Shown here piece by piece: positions 47,778-56,193 of a stretch of 64,000 nucleotides of DNA (positions are counted from its first letter, which is position 1; each line of letters starts with the position of its first letter). The notes beneath the pieces are model-generated. The model was not told where the DNA came from, ran no database searches, and was given only the letters and a program-made list of their open reading frames with translations. A program made the position numbers and the translations under genes. The stretch lies in the NCBI RefSeq assembly GCF_016917755.1, contig NZ_CP070326.1:5208001-5272000 (forward strand), read 5' to 3'. Source of the stretch: Streptomyces noursei (GTDB taxonomy: Bacteria > Actinomycetota > Actinomycetes > Streptomycetales > Streptomycetaceae).

Positions 47778-49718
47778 TCAGGTGAAGAGGGCGCCCTGCT
47801 CGTCCGGGCCGAGGTCGAACAGTGCCCCGTCGGCCGGGGCGCTGGCGATCCAGCCGCCGCGCCATGTGCCGTCGACGCGCTCGGCCTTCTCGACCGCGTC
47901 GACGGTGTCGAGCAGCTCGGCCTCGGCGGCGCCTTTCTCGTTGTCAGCCTCGGCCTGCTCGGGCTGCTGCTCGCCGGTCCAGTGGCACCAGTGGCAGCCC
48001 TTGCCCGCGCACTCTTTGCACCGGTCCTCGGCCGGGATGGCGTTGCACTCCTCGCAGGTGTCGGCCGTCTGCTCATCGTGCTCCGTGCACATAAGCGCCC
48101 ACGAAAACTTGGGGTCGCCGGCCGGTGCTTCCGCCTCGACGTTGTACTGCGCGCAGTCGTTCGCGGCCTCGACACAGCAATCAACGGCCAGCACGCACCC
48201 CTCGTCGTTGAACACGCCGGCGCTCTGGTTGGGCTGCTTGCGGGCGCACCAGGTGATCGGGTCGCCGCTCACGTCCGGCCGTGGGCGCTGCCCATGCAGG
48301 CACAGCGTGTCGGCGGTGGGTAGCTCGGCGAGCGCGGCCGGCTGTGCCTGGGCCGGCGCGGCGTCCTCGTCCGGGCGGTGCGCGAACACACATTGCGAGC
48401 TGCGCAGCATCCGCTCGACGGCCCACCCGCGGGAGCGCAGGCGGTCGGCGAGGATATCCAGGGCCGGCCCGTGCCACGGGTCGTCGCGCCGGATGATGCG
48501 GCCCCCTTCGAGCCAGTACACGGCGATGCGGCCTTGCGTACGGGGGTCGATCAGGTAACCGCGCACGCTGCGCTCGGCGTCGGTCGGCTCGGTGACGTCG
48601 TGGTGATCGGTTATGTCTGCGGCCTTCAACTGGTCGAGCGCGACGCGGGCGGCAGCGACATCGGGGTGCGAGGCGTTGCTCGGGGTGCTGCCCTTGGCGG
48701 TACCTGCGTGCTCGACGATGACGCCCTCGACGACGCGCTGCTCGGTGATGGCGTCGACCTCGGCGCCCCAGGCGTCGACCTCGTTGGCGAGCTGGTCGGC
48801 CTCGGCAGCGGTTTCGCGGGTGTCGGCGAGCAGGGTGTCGGCCTCGGTGTGGAGCTGCGTCACCTCGGCGGCGAGGCGGTCGAGGGCGGCCTCGCGCTCG
48901 GCGTCGAGTACGCGGAGTGCTGCCTGGCCCTTGGGGGAGATGCGGTGATGCTTGACCTTGTACGGCTGGCCCTGGAAGTCGGTGGCGGTCTCGCCGGTCT
49001 CGAACTCTTCCACTAGGCCGCGCCGGATAAGGGCCTGAAGGCTCGGATCCGTGACCCCCTTGGGCAGTTCGGCGAGGCCGGCGGTAGTGCGCCAGGACCC
49101 GGCGGCAGCGACGGCGGGCAGAATGGCGCGCATCTTGGGCGAGAGGTTCCGGGCGGTGGCCTCGGCTTCGGCGTCGGCAGTCTCGACGGTCTCGGCGACT
49201 TCGGCCGCGGCGGCGGCGAGGGGCGAGGCGGCGGCGAGGCGGCGGGCCTCGGCGCGTTGCTCGGCGGCGCGGTGGCAGGGCGCGCACAGCTCGTATCCCT
49301 TGTCGAACAGGGCGACGGCGTCCTCGACGTCAAGGTATGCGGTGATGGCGCGACCACAAAGGCCGTCGTCGTTGCTCGGCGAGTAGTGGACGCGCTTGCC
49401 CTTGCCGATCACGGCGTACCTGACGCCGGCCTGTTCGGTGAACGTCGGGCCGTCGACGGCTTTCTCGGCGGCCTCGGCCGGGGCGGGGGTGTGCTCGACA
49501 GTGGCCTCGGCGAGCAGGGCCTCGAACTTCGCAACGCACCGCTCGCACCGGGTGGTCAGCGGCGACTCTGCGCCTTCGCGGGTGCGGAAGTCGTCGTTCA
49601 TGCGGGCGAACATGCGCGCCCAGATGCGGCTGTGGCACAGGGCCGGGCCTTCGCCGTCCTCGGTGAAGGCGTGCCACAGATTGCCGGATTCGGTTCGAGC
49701 CCAAATACGGGTGTTCAT
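47778..49718 (-). CDS. large multi-domain zinc-binding protein, unknown
   Basis: 646 aa. Two related N-terminal units each give His/Cys ligands ending in CxxC (ALCHSRIWARMF...RCERC; GLCGRAITAYLD...ELCAPCHR). A winged-helix-like middle (GLAELPKGVTDPSLQALIRRGLVEE) leads to a long coiled coil (about 290-355). After a beta domain the C-terminus is Cys-rich (EECNAIP; CKECAGKGCHWCHW), with at least two more zinc knuckles. It looks like a DNA- or RNA-binding early/middle protein. Its own promoter (49776-49805) precedes it. Confidence 0.7.
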   Translation of the reverse strand: MNTRIWARTESGNLWHAFTEDGEGPALCHSRIWARMFARMNDDFRTREGAESPLTTRCERCVAKFEALLAEATVEHTPAPAEAAEKAVDGPTFTEQAGVRYAVIGKGKRVHYSPSNDDGLCGRAITAYLDVEDAVALFDKGYELCAPCHRAAEQRAEARRLAAASPLAAAAAEVAETVETADAEAEATARNLSPKMRAILPAVAAAGSWRTTAGLAELPKGVTDPSLQALIRRGLVEEFETGETATDFQGQPYKVKHHRISPKGQAALRVLDAEREAALDRLAAEVTQLHTEADTLLADTRETAAEADQLANEVDAWGAEVDAITEQRVVEGVIVEHAGTAKGSTPSNASHPDVAAARVALDQLKAADITDHHDVTEPTDAERSVRGYLIDPRTQGRIAVYWLEGGRIIRRDDPWHGPALDILADRLRSRGWAVERMLRSSQCVFAHRPDEDAAPAQAQPAALAELPTADTLCLHGQRPRPDVSGDPITWCARKQPNQSAGVFNDEGCVLAVDCCVEAANDCAQYNVEAEAPAGDPKFSWALMCTEHDEQTADTCEECNAIPAEDRCKECAGKGCHWCHWTGEQQPEQAEADNEKGAAEAELLDTVDAVEKAERVDGTWRGGWIASAPADGALFDLGPDEQGALFT

Positions 49719-49775
49719 CGGGGTTAGCTCCCGTGGTTGTGGTGGTGCCGGGTGGAGTCCGGTGGTACGTCTGTA

Positions 49776-49805
49776 ACTGTACTGGGTGCTGTACCGAGTA
49801 CACAA
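49776..49805 (-). promoter_or_regulatory. promoter of the 646-aa gene
   Basis: -35 TTGTGT (49805-49800), 18-base spacer, -10 TACAGT (49781-49776), directly after a terminator on the same strand. GTAC-containing inverted repeats (49779-49801) overlap it. Confidence 0.5.
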
Positions 49806-49819
49806 GCGGGGTGCGAGAA

Positions 49820-49844
49820 AGGGCCCGGATCAACTCCGGGCCCT
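49820..49844 (-). terminator. terminator after the 259-aa gene
   Basis: The 10-bp perfect stem AGGGCCCGGA (49820-49829) pairs with TCCGGGCCCT (49835-49844); on the minus strand TTTCTC follows. Confidence 0.8.
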
Positions 49845-49860
49845 GCGCCTCGACTTGGCC

Positions 49861-50640
49861 TCACGCGGCCATCGGGGGCGCCTCCCCTCCCTGCTCCGCT
49901 GCGTCCAGTGCGGTCACCAGGGCGAGCAGGGCATGCCACTCCCACACCCGCCGGCGCGTGAGGGTGAGCGGTACGGGGGCGGGGCACTGGGGGCCCGTGC
50001 CGCACGTGACGCTCGGCCCCTGATCCGGACTGGTGTGCAAGGTGAGTTCACCGCCGCACCAGGGGCACGGCCGGCCGGGCACTGGGGTGGCGCGGTGGTC
50101 AAGGCCAAGGGTGCGCAGCAGGCGGCCGGCGCACTGGTGGGCGACGAGGGCGGCCTCGTGCAGCAGGTACTCGGGCAGGGGCGTGAACGGGGCCGACACG
50201 AGGGTGTCGTCGTCGAGCAGTTCGGGCTCGGTGTCCTCGTCGAGCACCCGGCCCTCGACGTACAGCGCGGCCCAATGCAGGCCGTGCGCGCGGCTGCCGG
50301 GATCCGTGGCGCTGCGGTAGTTCCAGCGGCGCGGGTCGTCGAGGTCGGCGTGCTGGACGGCAGCGGCGAGGGTGTCGGCGAGGTCAAACACGGCGCGCTC
50401 GATGGCGAGGCCGGTGTCGAGGGCGTCGACGTTCAGCGGGGCCGGGTGCTCGCGCAGCACGAGCGGCGCCCGGTCCTCGACGTCGAGCTGCTCGTCGTCG
50501 ACGGCGCGCAGTGTGTGTACGAGTTGCCGCGGGGGCCACGCGTCGGCGGGCGGGGTCTCGATGGCGAGCAGCAGCTCGGCCCAGTGGTTCCGGATGGTGG
50601 CGAGGTTCTCGGCGGCGCGAACGGCTACGGGGTTGTGCAT
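49861..50640 (-). CDS. hypothetical protein with C-terminal zinc ribbon
   Basis: 259 aa. A helical N-terminal two-thirds (AVRAAENLATIRNHWAELLLAI; LALVTALDAAEQ near the end) and a zinc ribbon CPWCGGELTLH...VTCGTGPQCP. Proteins like this occur in Streptomyces phages and integrating plasmids near replication genes; function unknown. Starts inside the end of the coiled-coil gene upstream. Confidence 0.68.
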   Translation of the reverse strand: MHNPVAVRAAENLATIRNHWAELLLAIETPPADAWPPRQLVHTLRAVDDEQLDVEDRAPLVLREHPAPLNVDALDTGLAIERAVFDLADTLAAAVQHADLDDPRRWNYRSATDPGSRAHGLHWAALYVEGRVLDEDTEPELLDDDTLVSAPFTPLPEYLLHEAALVAHQCAGRLLRTLGLDHRATPVPGRPCPWCGGELTLHTSPDQGPSVTCGTGPQCPAPVPLTLTRRRVWEWHALLALVTALDAAEQGGEAPPMAA

Positions 50641-50903
50641 GGTTCATCCCTCCCGGGGCTGGATTGCTCGGCGGCGTTGGCGCGCTGCTCGGCCTCGACG
50701 ATGGCCTGCTCGGCGGCGTCGAGGCGGCGCTGCAACCGGCGTACGGCGGCCTGTTGCCCGCCGGCCTGGCGCCGGTACCGGTCGGCGGTGGTGCGCTCGG
50801 CCTCGATCAGGGTCCGCAGGTGCGCGGCCTCGGCCGGGGCGTGGCGGCCGTACCGGGCGAGCAACACATCGATCTGCGCGCGGCGTTCGTCAGGGGCGGT
50901 CAT
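50625..50903 (-). CDS. small coiled-coil protein
   Basis: 92 aa, nearly all coiled coil (LIEAERTTADRYRRQAGGQQ; LQRRLDAAEQAIVEAEQRAN). No enzyme motif. It overlaps its neighbours at both ends (4 and 16 bases), so it is translated as part of the middle operon. Confidence 0.65.
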   Translation of the reverse strand: MTAPDERRAQIDVLLARYGRHAPAEAAHLRTLIEAERTTADRYRRQAGGQQAAVRRLQRRLDAAEQAIVEAEQRANAAEQSSPGRDEPCTTP

Positions 50904-51115
50904 CGGCGCACCGCCGAAAGGCGCCGCGTCTCGTACGACGCGATCAGGTCCCCGTCGGTGACGCGTACCTCGGCGTCGGCGGCCGGCCGGTCAACGCGGT
51001 GCAGCTCATCGCGCACTATTTCAACGAGGTGTGCGACGTCGAGCAGGTGAGCGGGCAAGGGTAGGGCGTGTTCGGTCCGGGTCACGTGGACCGTGCGGCG
51101 GGTCGGGACGATCAC
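50900..51115 (-). CDS. small hypothetical protein
   Basis: A 71-aa protein (VIVPTRRTVHVTRTEHALPL; EVRVTDGDLIASYETRRL). The GTG at 51115 has GGAGG 8 bases upstream, which decides the start; the frame is open further up without coding character. Likely a beta/alpha small domain; no family recognised. Confidence 0.6.
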   Translation of the reverse strand: MIVPTRRTVHVTRTEHALPLPAHLLDVAHLVEIVRDELHRVDRPAADAEVRVTDGDLIASYETRRLSAVRR

Positions 51116-51306
51116 GGGGCGGACCTCCGAGGTGTCGAGGGGAGTCGGGTGAGGAGGGCCGGCCGTCCCCCGCGCGCACGGGGGCGGGTTCGACCGGTCG
51201 CGGCGGAGGCGCTTGCCGTTGCCACTCGAATGGGCGGCGTGTGGCTGCTGCACGGCTGTGTGGGTGCGTTCCTGGAGGGGAGAAACCCCCACAAGCAGGA
51301 GGCGTT

Positions 51307-51510
51307 GTGGCCGGCAAGTTCGAGATGTACGAGGACAAGGCGGGGAAGTACCGGTACCGGCTCAAGGCCGGCAACGGCGAGATCATCGCGGTCGGTGAGG
51401 CTTATAACTCAAAGGCCGCATGCGAGAAGGGCATCGAGTCGGTCAAGCGCAATGCGCCAACGGCGGAGGTGCGCGAGATTCGCGAGTCTCGCCGCACTCG
51501 CAACGCTTAG
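51307..51510 (+). CDS. YegP-like (DUF1508/UPF0339) protein on the opposite strand
   Basis: A 67-aa single-repeat DUF1508 protein: KFEMYEDKAGKYRYRLKAGN, GEIIAVGEAYNSKAACEKGIESVK. These small proteins are usually host-encoded, role unknown (stress-linked). Here it is read against the surrounding leftward phage genes and its stop overlaps the SSB stop, a moron-like position. AGGAGG lies just ahead of the GTG at 51307. Confidence 0.82.
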   Translation: MAGKFEMYEDKAGKYRYRLKAGNGEIIAVGEAYNSKAACEKGIESVKRNAPTAEVREIRESRRTRNA

Positions 51511-51968
51511 AACGGCGGTTCTGCGGCGTACTGCGGTGCTGCTGGGGTCTGAGTCACCCAAGGGTCTGTGGCGGGCTGCTGCGGCTGCTGAGGGGCCTTG
51601 TGGTGGCCTGCCTTGGTGACGGTGGCGGTCGCGCGCAGCAGGGACGGGCCGACTTCCTCGACGTCCAGCTCGAACACGGTCCGCTTGACGCCTTCGCGGT
51701 CGTCGTAGGTGCGCTGCTTGAGTCGGCCGGTGACGATGACGCGCATGCCGCGGGTGAGGGATTCGGCGGCGTTCTCGGCGGCCTGGCGCCACACGGAGCA
51801 GGTCAGGAACAGGCTTTCGCCGTCGCGCCATTCGTTGGTCTGACGGTCGAAGGTGCGGGGGGTGCTGGCTACGCGGAATTTGGCGACGGCGGCGCCGGCG
51901 GTGGTGAACCGCAGTTCGGGGTCGTCGACGAGGTTCCCAGCGAGGGTGATCGTGGTCTCTCCGGCCAT
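51507..51968 (-). CDS. ssb: single-stranded DNA-binding protein
   Basis: 153 aa. The OB fold is clear: ITLAGNLVDDPELRFTTAG, FLTCSVWRQAAENAAESLTRG, VIVTGRLKQRTYDDREGVKRT. A disordered Gln/Pro tail ends in AAEPPF, a variant of the acidic DDxPF tip that recruits partner proteins. It supports phage DNA replication and RecT recombination. AGAGAGGAA precedes the ATG. A GATCGATA motif like those in the immunity region lies in its leader. Confidence 0.92.
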   Translation of the reverse strand: MAGETTITLAGNLVDDPELRFTTAGAAVAKFRVASTPRTFDRQTNEWRDGESLFLTCSVWRQAAENAAESLTRGMRVIVTGRLKQRTYDDREGVKRTVFELDVEEVGPSLLRATATVTKAGHHKAPQQPQQPATDPWVTQTPAAPQYAAEPPF

Positions 51969-51994
51969 GGCAGTTCCTCTCTCGTGAACGGTAT

Positions 51995-52007
51995 GTATCG
52001 ATCGAGA
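51995..52007 (-). promoter_or_regulatory. operator-like motif upstream of ssb
   Basis: GTATCGATCGAGA here resembles GTATCGATCACGAG and GTATTGATCACGAG in the immunity region (56428-56468). A repressor- or Cro-type protein could act at both places. Confidence 0.4.
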
Positions 52008-52023
52008 ATGAATGATAGCGCGT

Positions 52024-52059
52024 AGGGGCGCCCCTTGACGTGCAGTTTTGGGCGCCCCT
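52024..52059 (-). terminator. hairpin between the 57-aa gene and ssb
   Basis: AGGGGCGCC (52024-52032) pairs with GGCGCCCCT (52051-52059) with an 18-base loop. Confidence 0.5.
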
Positions 52060-52065
52060 GGCGGG

Positions 52066-52239
52066 CTACGCGGCCCGGTTCGTGGTGATGGTGAGGCCGT
52101 GCTCGGCGAGGGTGTCGAGTAGGCGCTCGGCGGCCTGGACGGCGGCCGGGGCGACGGGGTGCTCGCGTCCGTCGTATGCGTCCGGGTGCAGGTCGTACAG
52201 CTCCCCAGCCAGCAGGGCAACAACGGCGGGCGCGGTCAT
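52066..52239 (-). CDS. small hypothetical protein
   Basis: 57 aa (AVVALLAGELYDLHPDAYDG; AERLLDTLAEHGLTITTNRAA). Mostly helical. The ATG overlaps the upstream stop by four bases. Last gene of the early leftward operon before a hairpin. No function can be given. Confidence 0.6.
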   Translation of the reverse strand: MTAPAVVALLAGELYDLHPDAYDGREHPVAPAAVQAAERLLDTLAEHGLTITTNRAA

Positions 52240-52649
52240 CGGATGCCCCGGCCGGCAACGACGTGTGCGGCGGCAAGTCGGCCCGCGGCGCGCCGGGGAA
52301 CGGGCGGGGCCTGCATGAGTCGGGCGTGCCGGTTGTGCTCGGCCTCGGCGTGCACGTTGTCGACGAACCGGGCGGTGCGGGCGGCGAGTTCGGCCTCGAC
52401 AGCGGCCCGGCGGGCGGCGGCTTCTTTCTCGGCGGCCTGGTGCTGCTGCTCGGCGAGCATGGCGGGGCCGTCGAGGGTGGTGTCGGGCAGCCACCGCGCG
52501 CCGCGGGCTTTCTCGATCACGACGACGGCGCCCTCGCCTGCCCACGTCCGGGCCTTGGAGTAGAGGCGCTTGCGGTCGGACGTCTGGAACTGCACCCGGG
52601 GTGCCGGGGTGGGCCAGGTGGCCGTAAGGCGGTAGTTCTTGCGGCTCAT
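52236..52649 (-). CDS. hypothetical protein with helical middle
   Basis: 137 aa. The N-terminal part (KNYRLTATWPTPAPRVQFQTSDRKRLYSKA) is beta-like; residues 65-115 form an Ala/Glu-rich helix. AAGGAG lies ahead of the ATG, which overlaps the upstream stop. A short early phage protein of unknown role. Confidence 0.62.
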   Translation of the reverse strand: MSRKNYRLTATWPTPAPRVQFQTSDRKRLYSKARTWAGEGAVVVIEKARGARWLPDTTLDGPAMLAEQQHQAAEKEAAARRAAVEAELAARTARFVDNVHAEAEHNRHARLMQAPPVPRRAAGRLAAAHVVAGRGIR

Positions 52650-53347
52650 GCTGCAACTCCTTGGGGATTGGCGGCGAGTTCGGCTCTGCTGTCGTGCGGG
52701 GTGGTCTTGGTGCGTCGGCCCTTGCCGTTGGGGCGCCATCCGCCGCGGCACGGCTGCTCCTCCTCGGCGTGGCACCACGGGCACGGCACCGACAGGGGAT
52801 CGGGCTGGCCGGCGGCGACGGTGGCCTCGCGGCGCGCCTTGGTGGGCCGGTAGGCGGCGAGTTGCAGCCGCACGGCCGGCGGGATGGGGCTGCCGATGGC
52901 GGCGAGGCGGGCCTCGACGGCGGGGTGCGGCCCGCCGGTGAGCTGGGGGCGCTCGATGGGCGCGGCCTGGCCGGTGGCGACGGCGGCCCGCCCGGTACGT
53001 AGCTCAGCGAGGTAGGCGTCGACGTTGTCGGGGTCGACCGGCGGCGCGGGGTCGGTGTGTCTGTTCATCAACTCGGCGCGGTACGGCGCCCATGCGGCGA
53101 GCAGGTCGTGCGGCTCGATTGCGCGGAATTGTGCGCTGCGGTCGCCGTTGCGCTGCTCGTAGTAGCGACGAACGGCGCGGGCGGCGTCCCAATCGGCGGC
53201 CTCGGAGGCGGCGGGGATGCCGTCGAGGGCCTGCGACCACGCGCGAATGGTGGCCGCGGACTGCTCGGGGCTGGCCATGACGCGGCGAACGCGGCTGTCG
53301 AGGGTGGCGGCGAAGTTCAACAGGGCGGCAACGTGGGTGTGCTGCAT
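52646..53347 (-). CDS. hypothetical replication-module protein with a Cys/His zinc-type end
   Basis: 233 aa. A helical N-terminal domain (LLNFAATLDSRVRRVMASPE; RAVRRYYEQRNGDRSAQFRAI) resembles the region found ahead of replication genes in Streptomyces phages. The C-terminus has CPWCHAEEEQPCRGGW then HDSR, a CxxC...C...H zinc motif seen in several Streptomyces phage and plasmid proteins. Coupled to the replication protein gene upstream (stop and start adjacent). Confidence 0.65.
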   Translation of the reverse strand: MQHTHVAALLNFAATLDSRVRRVMASPEQSAATIRAWSQALDGIPAASEAADWDAARAVRRYYEQRNGDRSAQFRAIEPHDLLAAWAPYRAELMNRHTDPAPPVDPDNVDAYLAELRTGRAAVATGQAAPIERPQLTGGPHPAVEARLAAIGSPIPPAVRLQLAAYRPTKARREATVAAGQPDPLSVPCPWCHAEEEQPCRGGWRPNGKGRRTKTTPHDSRAELAANPQGVAA

Positions 53348-54291
53348 CAGGAGAAACCTTCCTTCTCCAACAGGGCAAGTCCTGCTGCGAGGTTGTCGGT
53401 GTGGCTGGTGAGCGCGGCCGGGGCCGCGGGCCGGAACGGGACGACGTTCGAGCCGTGCGGCGCGGCGGCGGGGACGCGGTCGAGGTCCGACCAGACCCGC
53501 AGCCAGTAGCGGGCAGGCTTGGGCTCCTCACCGGGAGCCGTGCGCCGGGTGACCACGTCGACGAGCGTGGGCACGCCGTGTGCCTGGACGAGGCGCCAAA
53601 CGTCGCGCTGCTCACCTAGGCCGAGTTGCCATCGCAGCGCGCATCCGGCGTCGGCGAGCGCGTCGGCCAAGGGAGCAAGTTCGGGGATGACTCCCGCGCG
53701 CGTGCGTGGCTGCTGCTGTACCTCCGTAGGAGGTACATCGGGTCGGGTCGGGCCGGGCCGGGGGGACCGTGACGGGGTGACACCGTCACTCCGTGACGAA
53801 CCCGCCTGACCTGCGGTTTCATCGAGAAACGCCCCGTTTTCCGGCGCAGATTCGAAATTTTCCGCCGATGATTCGCCGGTGAATCGATCCGCGTTCGCAG
53901 ACGAATCCGCGACGTTTCCGCGGCGATTGCGTCGTGCGGTGGCCTGCTCACGGGCGCGTTGCTGCCGCTTGGCTGCGGCCTCTCGGTCGCTTTGCACCTT
54001 CGCGCGGGTGGGGTTGTAGACGAGGAAGTCGTGCACGACATAGTCGCCGGCCGCCGGTTGCGCGCACCGTGGGCAGGTGTGCCCGTGCTCGTGCCACAGG
54101 CCGGCCGCGACGAGCTTGCGGGCTTGTGGGGCGGTGCCGTAGAGCTGCACCACCACCCCGGGCACGGCACCCTCCGTCAAGTGCTGGGCGGCGTAGGCGC
54201 CGGCGCGCAGCCACAGGCCGAGCGCAGCATTCCCCGCCTTGATGATCTTGGGGTGTGTGTGGGCGGTGTCGTCCACCTTGAACCAGGGCAC
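53347..54291 (-). CDS. phage replication initiation / replisome-organiser-like protein
   Basis: 314 aa. The N-terminus PWFKVDDTAHTHPKIIKAGN and ALGLWLRAGAYAAQHLTEG is the typical opening of phage helix-turn-helix replication proteins, with a small zinc-type insert CPRCAQPAAGD. A disordered Ser/Pro-rich linker (about 120-210) leads to a C-terminal DnaD-like helical part. It probably binds the phage origin and loads the host helicase. The GTG at 54291 has AGGAG upstream. Confidence 0.75.
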   Translation of the reverse strand: MPWFKVDDTAHTHPKIIKAGNAALGLWLRAGAYAAQHLTEGAVPGVVVQLYGTAPQARKLVAAGLWHEHGHTCPRCAQPAAGDYVVHDFLVYNPTRAKVQSDREAAAKRQQRAREQATARRNRRGNVADSSANADRFTGESSAENFESAPENGAFLDETAGQAGSSRSDGVTPSRSPRPGPTRPDVPPTEVQQQPRTRAGVIPELAPLADALADAGCALRWQLGLGEQRDVWRLVQAHGVPTLVDVVTRRTAPGEEPKPARYWLRVWSDLDRVPAAAPHGSNVVPFRPAAPAALTSHTDNLAAGLALLEKEGFS

Positions 54292-54359
54292 TTGAGGACT
54301 CCTGAAAGAGGAGGGAGGGCCCGGGAGCGAAACGGAAGGCTCCCGGGCGGAGATGTGAA

Positions 54360-54902
54360 TCAGGCAACGTCGGACGTGGGGGCGAGGGCGGGCAGCGCCA
54401 GGGGCGTCAACATGCCCGATTGCCATGCCTGGCCGACCAGCTCTTTGCCGCCCTTGGCGAACCGCACGGAGTGCGACCGCTTCCGCGTGGGCCGGATCTC
54501 CACCCCAGGCACGTCGTGCACCTCGCCCGAGGCCGGGTCGACAACTTGTGGCACGCCGGCCGCGGTCATCTCGCCGAGCAACCGCTCGACGAATGCCTCG
54601 CGCACGTCCTTGACGATCCGCGTCACGCGCTCGGCCGGGAACGCCGTTCGGGCCCAGGCCGTGAACGCCTGGTCGTCGACGATCTGCGCGGCCGGCTCCC
54701 CGCCCGTAAGCGAGATCGTGCCCACCTTCGTGCCGTCCGGCAACGCGGCGGCGAACTGCCGCGCCCCGGTGGCTTCCTGGGCGGCGTCGAGGTGATGCTG
54801 CACCTCCGTGCGCGCCTCCTCGTAAGCGGCCTTCACCTCGTCCAACAACGCTTTCAGCACGGCCTCACGGGTGGTCGCGGCCTTGATGTCCTCGGCGCTC
54901 AC
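54360..54902 (-). CDS. hypothetical protein next to RecT
   Basis: 180 aa. A helical N-terminus (LKALLDEVKAAYEEARTEV) is followed by RQFAAALPDGTKVGTISLTGG, a helical middle and a basic end (IRPTRKRSHSVRFAKGG). Conserved-looking in Streptomyces phages beside recT. It has none of the motifs of RecE or lambda-type exonucleases. It starts within the end of recT (4-base overlap). Confidence 0.62.
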   Translation of the reverse strand: MSAEDIKAATTREAVLKALLDEVKAAYEEARTEVQHHLDAAQEATGARQFAAALPDGTKVGTISLTGGEPAAQIVDDQAFTAWARTAFPAERVTRIVKDVREAFVERLLGEMTAAGVPQVVDPASGEVHDVPGVEIRPTRKRSHSVRFAKGGKELVGQAWQSGMLTPLALPALAPTSDVA

Positions 54903-55930
54903 TGGGCACCGCCGACGGCCTCGCGCAGGTCGGCGGCCTGGGCGCGCAACTGCTCCGCGGTGGCGAAGACGGCCGGGCATCCGTGCGCCGCCTCGAACGC
55001 CTCGTTGGCCTCCTCGACGTCGAGGCCGGCAGCCTGCGCGGCCTGGTACATCTCAGCCCGAGCGGTGGCGGTGTCGGCGGCTATCTGGGCATCGCTGTCC
55101 GGGGCGGCTCGGTAGCCGTCATCGGCGGCGTCGACGGTGATCACGTCCTCGGACGGCACCGGGGCGCCGGACTTGGCGGCGGCGCGGTCACGGCCGATCG
55201 CGGCGAGCTGGTCGAGGTAGTGCTCGGGTGCGCCCGCGGCCTTGGCCTCGGCCCACAACGACCGCACCGCGTCGGCGTCGGCGGCGGCCTCGGCTTCGGC
55301 GAGGTAGTCGCGCGGCGGCCCGGCCTGCGCCTGCGGCGCCTGCTCGCCGGTGTCCCGCTGTACCTCGCCCGCAAGGTAGACCGGGTTCCCCTCCTGATCG
55401 ACGACGGCGCCGAGTTCCTCGGGGGTGTAGTGGATGCCGAACAACGCCTCTTCGCACGCGTCTCGGGCGACGGCGGACAGCGCGCGGGCCTTGAGCATCG
55501 CGGCCGGGTACTTCTTCCACACGTCCTTGCCGAGCAGGCCAGCGCGGCGCGCGTCCTCGATGGTGAAACGAACTTCGAACGTCCAGTCAGGATCATCGGC
55601 GCGGATGATCTGTGCGACGGCTGACGTCGCGTCGCCCTTGATGCGTAGCCGGTGCCCGGCGCGTCGGACAAGAGCGGAAATCAGGGCCGAGGATGCGCTC
55701 GGCTTGCCCTCGATGACGTGCACGCCGGTTATGGCGACCATGGGGTGCAGGCCGAGGGATTCGGCGTACTCGACCGCATAGAGCAGGTTGGCCGGCTGCC
55801 CGCGGAACTGGCGAGGGAGCAGACCGGACGCGGCGAACGCCTTGCAGTAGTCGAGCTTGGACTCGACCGACATGCGGGGCATGGCGGGGGCGGCGAGGTG
55901 CTGGTGGTCGGCGAGGGTGACGACGGTCAT
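54899..55930 (-). CDS. recT: RecT-family single-strand annealing recombinase
   Basis: 343 aa. The core (about 20-190) is clear: LDYCKAFAASGLLPRQFRGQ, then LLYAVEYAESLGLHPMVAITG and DVWKKYPAAMLKARALSAVA. It anneals complementary strands during phage recombination and replication. The C-terminal 150 residues are an Ala/Asp/Glu-rich extension with a second helical part. No exonuclease partner is encoded nearby. Confidence 0.88.
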   Translation of the reverse strand: MTVVTLADHQHLAAPAMPRMSVESKLDYCKAFAASGLLPRQFRGQPANLLYAVEYAESLGLHPMVAITGVHVIEGKPSASSALISALVRRAGHRLRIKGDATSAVAQIIRADDPDWTFEVRFTIEDARRAGLLGKDVWKKYPAAMLKARALSAVARDACEEALFGIHYTPEELGAVVDQEGNPVYLAGEVQRDTGEQAPQAQAGPPRDYLAEAEAAADADAVRSLWAEAKAAGAPEHYLDQLAAIGRDRAAAKSGAPVPSEDVITVDAADDGYRAAPDSDAQIAADTATARAEMYQAAQAAGLDVEEANEAFEAAHGCPAVFATAEQLRAQAADLREAVGGAQ

Positions 55931-55977
55931 CGCTGATTCCTTCGAGTGTGGCGAGGGTGAGGTCGAGGCCGGCGGCG

Positions 55978-56193
55978 TCAGGCCGCGGCGGGCAGGTCTG
56001 CCGCGCGGGTGCGATCCGCGGCGGCCTGGCGGCGCAGGCGGCGCAGGATGAACTCGATTTCGTCGGCGGTGTGGGCGCTGCCGACGGCGGCGGCCTCGGC
56101 CGCAGCGCGTATGGGCATGGAGTCACGGCGGGCGCGGGCCCGATCCAGCACGGCGCGGGCGGCGGCAAACGCCTCTTCCTTGGAGGTGATCAC
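55978..56193 (-). CDS. small helical early protein
   Basis: 71 aa (VITSKEEAFAAARAVLDRAR; ADEIEFILRRLRRQAAADR). The GTG at 56193 overlaps the Cro-like gene stop by four bases and GGAGG-like sequence precedes. Likely expressed with the Cro-like gene; no function known. Confidence 0.6.
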   Translation of the reverse strand: MITSKEEAFAAARAVLDRARARRDSMPIRAAAEAAAVGSAHTADEIEFILRRLRRQAAADRTRAADLPAAA

